Shown piece by piece: positions 22,907-23,611 of a stretch of DNA of 23,611 nt. Source of the stretch: Microbacteriaceae bacterium UBA1487 (GTDB taxonomy: Bacteria; Actinomycetota; Actinomycetes; Actinomycetales; Microbacteriaceae); assembly GCA_002325245.1 (NCBI GenBank), contig DCRR01000003.1:111554-135164 (forward strand). The letters run 5' to 3'. The translations under genes and the position numbers were made by a program. Under the pieces are notes generated by a model, which searched no databases, was not told the origin of the DNA, and saw nothing but the letters and a program-made list of their open reading frames with translations. Within the stretch, counting starts at the first letter, position 1; each line of letters begins with the position of its first letter.

Positions 22907-23482
22907 TCAGTGCCCTGTCGGAGGCCGCAGGTTGGTGCCCGCCGCGATGATCGCCACGCGCATCGTCTCCTGGTTTACGCTCAGCCGCTCGGCAGCTTCG
23001 GAGAGTGATAGACCGGACTCGTACATCCGGGCCGCCTCACTCACCTGCTCCGGCGTCAGCGGTTGCCGTCGCACAACCACACTGTTCGCCCGCAGGATGC
23101 CGAGGATCGTGGACTTAGCGACGCCATACGCTTCCGCGAGCGCCGTTGACGTCTCGCCCGCTTCGTATCGCTCAATCACCGCAGCGCGGTCCTCATCGCT
23201 GAGGCGCGTCCACTTCCGGCGCGTAGCGGTGGTCTCGCCAGGGGTTCGAACATCGGCGGAATCACGCAGGATTCGGCGCATCGCGGCGGTCGTGACCCCT
23301 GTTTCCGAATATGTGGAACAGAGGTAAACAAGGCCGACGTACGGGTCGTCCAGATTACTGTCCAGAAAACAGGGTCTGGGCGGCCCACTTTTCGTTCCGA
23401 GGTCGAGGTTCTTCGCGTGGGTGCGCGCTAACCGGGCGGGTGCGGACTCCGCAGTCGTCGACCGGCCCGTTTCGGCGGTCAT
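22907..23482 (-). CDS. multi-HTH DNA-binding protein, no catalytic domain
   Basis: A 191-aa frame. The C-terminal 125 residues hold three successive resolvase-type helix-turn-helix units. The first is weak (LCSTYSETGVTTAAMRRILR). The second is LSDEDRAAVIERYEAGETST, then ALAEAYGVAKSTILGILR. The third is LTPEQVSEAARMYESGLSLS, then EAAERLSVNQETMRVAIIAA. The first 55 residues do not look domain-like and no Shine-Dalgarno precedes the ATG at 23482; an internal start (for example at MRRILRDS) is possible. It could be a regulator or the C-terminal remnant of a resolvase or transposase. Convergent with the TrlF-like gene, with only 6 bp between stops. Confidence 0.6.
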   Translation of the reverse strand: MTAETGRSTTAESAPARLARTHAKNLDLGTKSGPPRPCFLDSNLDDPYVGLVYLCSTYSETGVTTAAMRRILRDSADVRTPGETTATRRKWTRLSDEDRAAVIERYEAGETSTALAEAYGVAKSTILGILRANSVVVRRQPLTPEQVSEAARMYESGLSLSEAAERLSVNQETMRVAIIAAGTNLRPPTGH

Positions 23483-23611
23483 GGGCCGAACGGGTGAAAC
23501 GCGAGTAGCCCCTCTGCCGTTCTCGGCGGGGGCGGAGCTGTCGTGCTATTCAGTTCGGGCGCGACGACCTGTCAGGTGCGCGTTGGCAGTGTGACCTGTC
23601 CCGGGTTTTCC
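23483..23611. other. right-end non-coding stretch
   Basis: No gene recognised. GACCTGTC occurs twice (23566-23573 and 23593-23600), the first copy within a near palindrome ACCTG-T-CAGGT. These could be operator half-sites for the convergent HTH gene or for a gene beyond the window. Confidence 0.3.

Noticed and set aside
23568..23575. CCTGTCAG match to the tRNA 3' segment at 18-25, as a possible second att site
   Set aside because: Only 8 bp, close to chance for a 23-kb window, and the flanking T-arm and acceptor bases do not match.
1..23611. CRISPR array, rRNA or insertion sequence
   Set aside because: No regularly spaced repeats of 24-37 bp, no rRNA-like stretch and no transposase with terminal inverted repeats seen.

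Overview
The window is high-GC (roughly 60-65% by eye) DNA with GTG starts, ATGA/GTGA gene overlaps, several apparent leaderless starts and a CCA-encoding tRNA. This suits an actinobacterium, perhaps of the Microbacteriaceae. That placement is inferred from style, not from a marker gene. It looks like the left part of an integrated accessory element next to a tRNA gene. The element carries plasmid-like DNA-transfer genes on its left and a restriction/defence block on its right. The far end of the element is not visible.

Left arm, 1-8439, all minus strand. Positions 1-32 are the 3' end of a tRNA, probably tRNA-Pro, whose body lies outside the window. A large serine recombinase is read toward it, and its frame stays open through the tRNA antisense and off the edge. 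Upstream is a tightly overlapped mobilisation-type operon: a 66-aa basic protein, a VirD4/TraD-like P-loop ATPase, a possible 62-aa ORF, a replication-relaxation family protein, a 117-aa protein, a protein with an ArdA-like C-terminus and a possible 41-aa peptide. A TTGACA promoter overlapped by repeats lies ahead of it. Behind that come an MT-A70 (DPPW) adenine methyltransferase coupled to a two-helix membrane protein, and a pair of small proteins of unknown role.

Middle, 8440-14160, mixed strands. This part holds a 283-aa unknown protein, a 99-aa DUF2188-like protein, and an intergenic stretch with four DnaA-box-like sites plus a 16-bp palindrome (candidate replication origin). Next are a structured leader before a 44-aa Lys/Ser-rich protein, a 92-aa protein, a two-gene cassette (PD-(D/E)XK-like nuclease plus a possible uracil-DNA-glycosylase-fold protein), a ribbon-helix-helix regulator, a small zinc-finger protein, tandem DUF3846-like paralogues and a 66-aa protein. 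Long hairpin terminators separate the units.

Right arm, 14180-22900, plus strand. This is one operon: hsdM-hsdS-hsdR (type I restriction-modification, EcoR124/type IC style, each junction overlapping by 4 nt), then, after 3 nt, an 878-aa TrlF-like fusion of a PHP phosphoesterase and an SMC/ABC ATPase. The layout recalls anticodon nucleases attached to type IC loci (PrrC, RloC), with a different effector. HsdS contains a 12-bp tandem repeat in its central spacer, the kind of repeat that sets recognition-site spacing in EcoR124. A convergent multi-HTH protein lies at the right end.

Taken together, the element could integrate at a tRNA, possibly replicate and be mobilised, evade host restriction (ArdA-like, MT-A70), and defend its host with the hsd-TrlF operon. 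No relaxase or type IV secretion channel is visible here.
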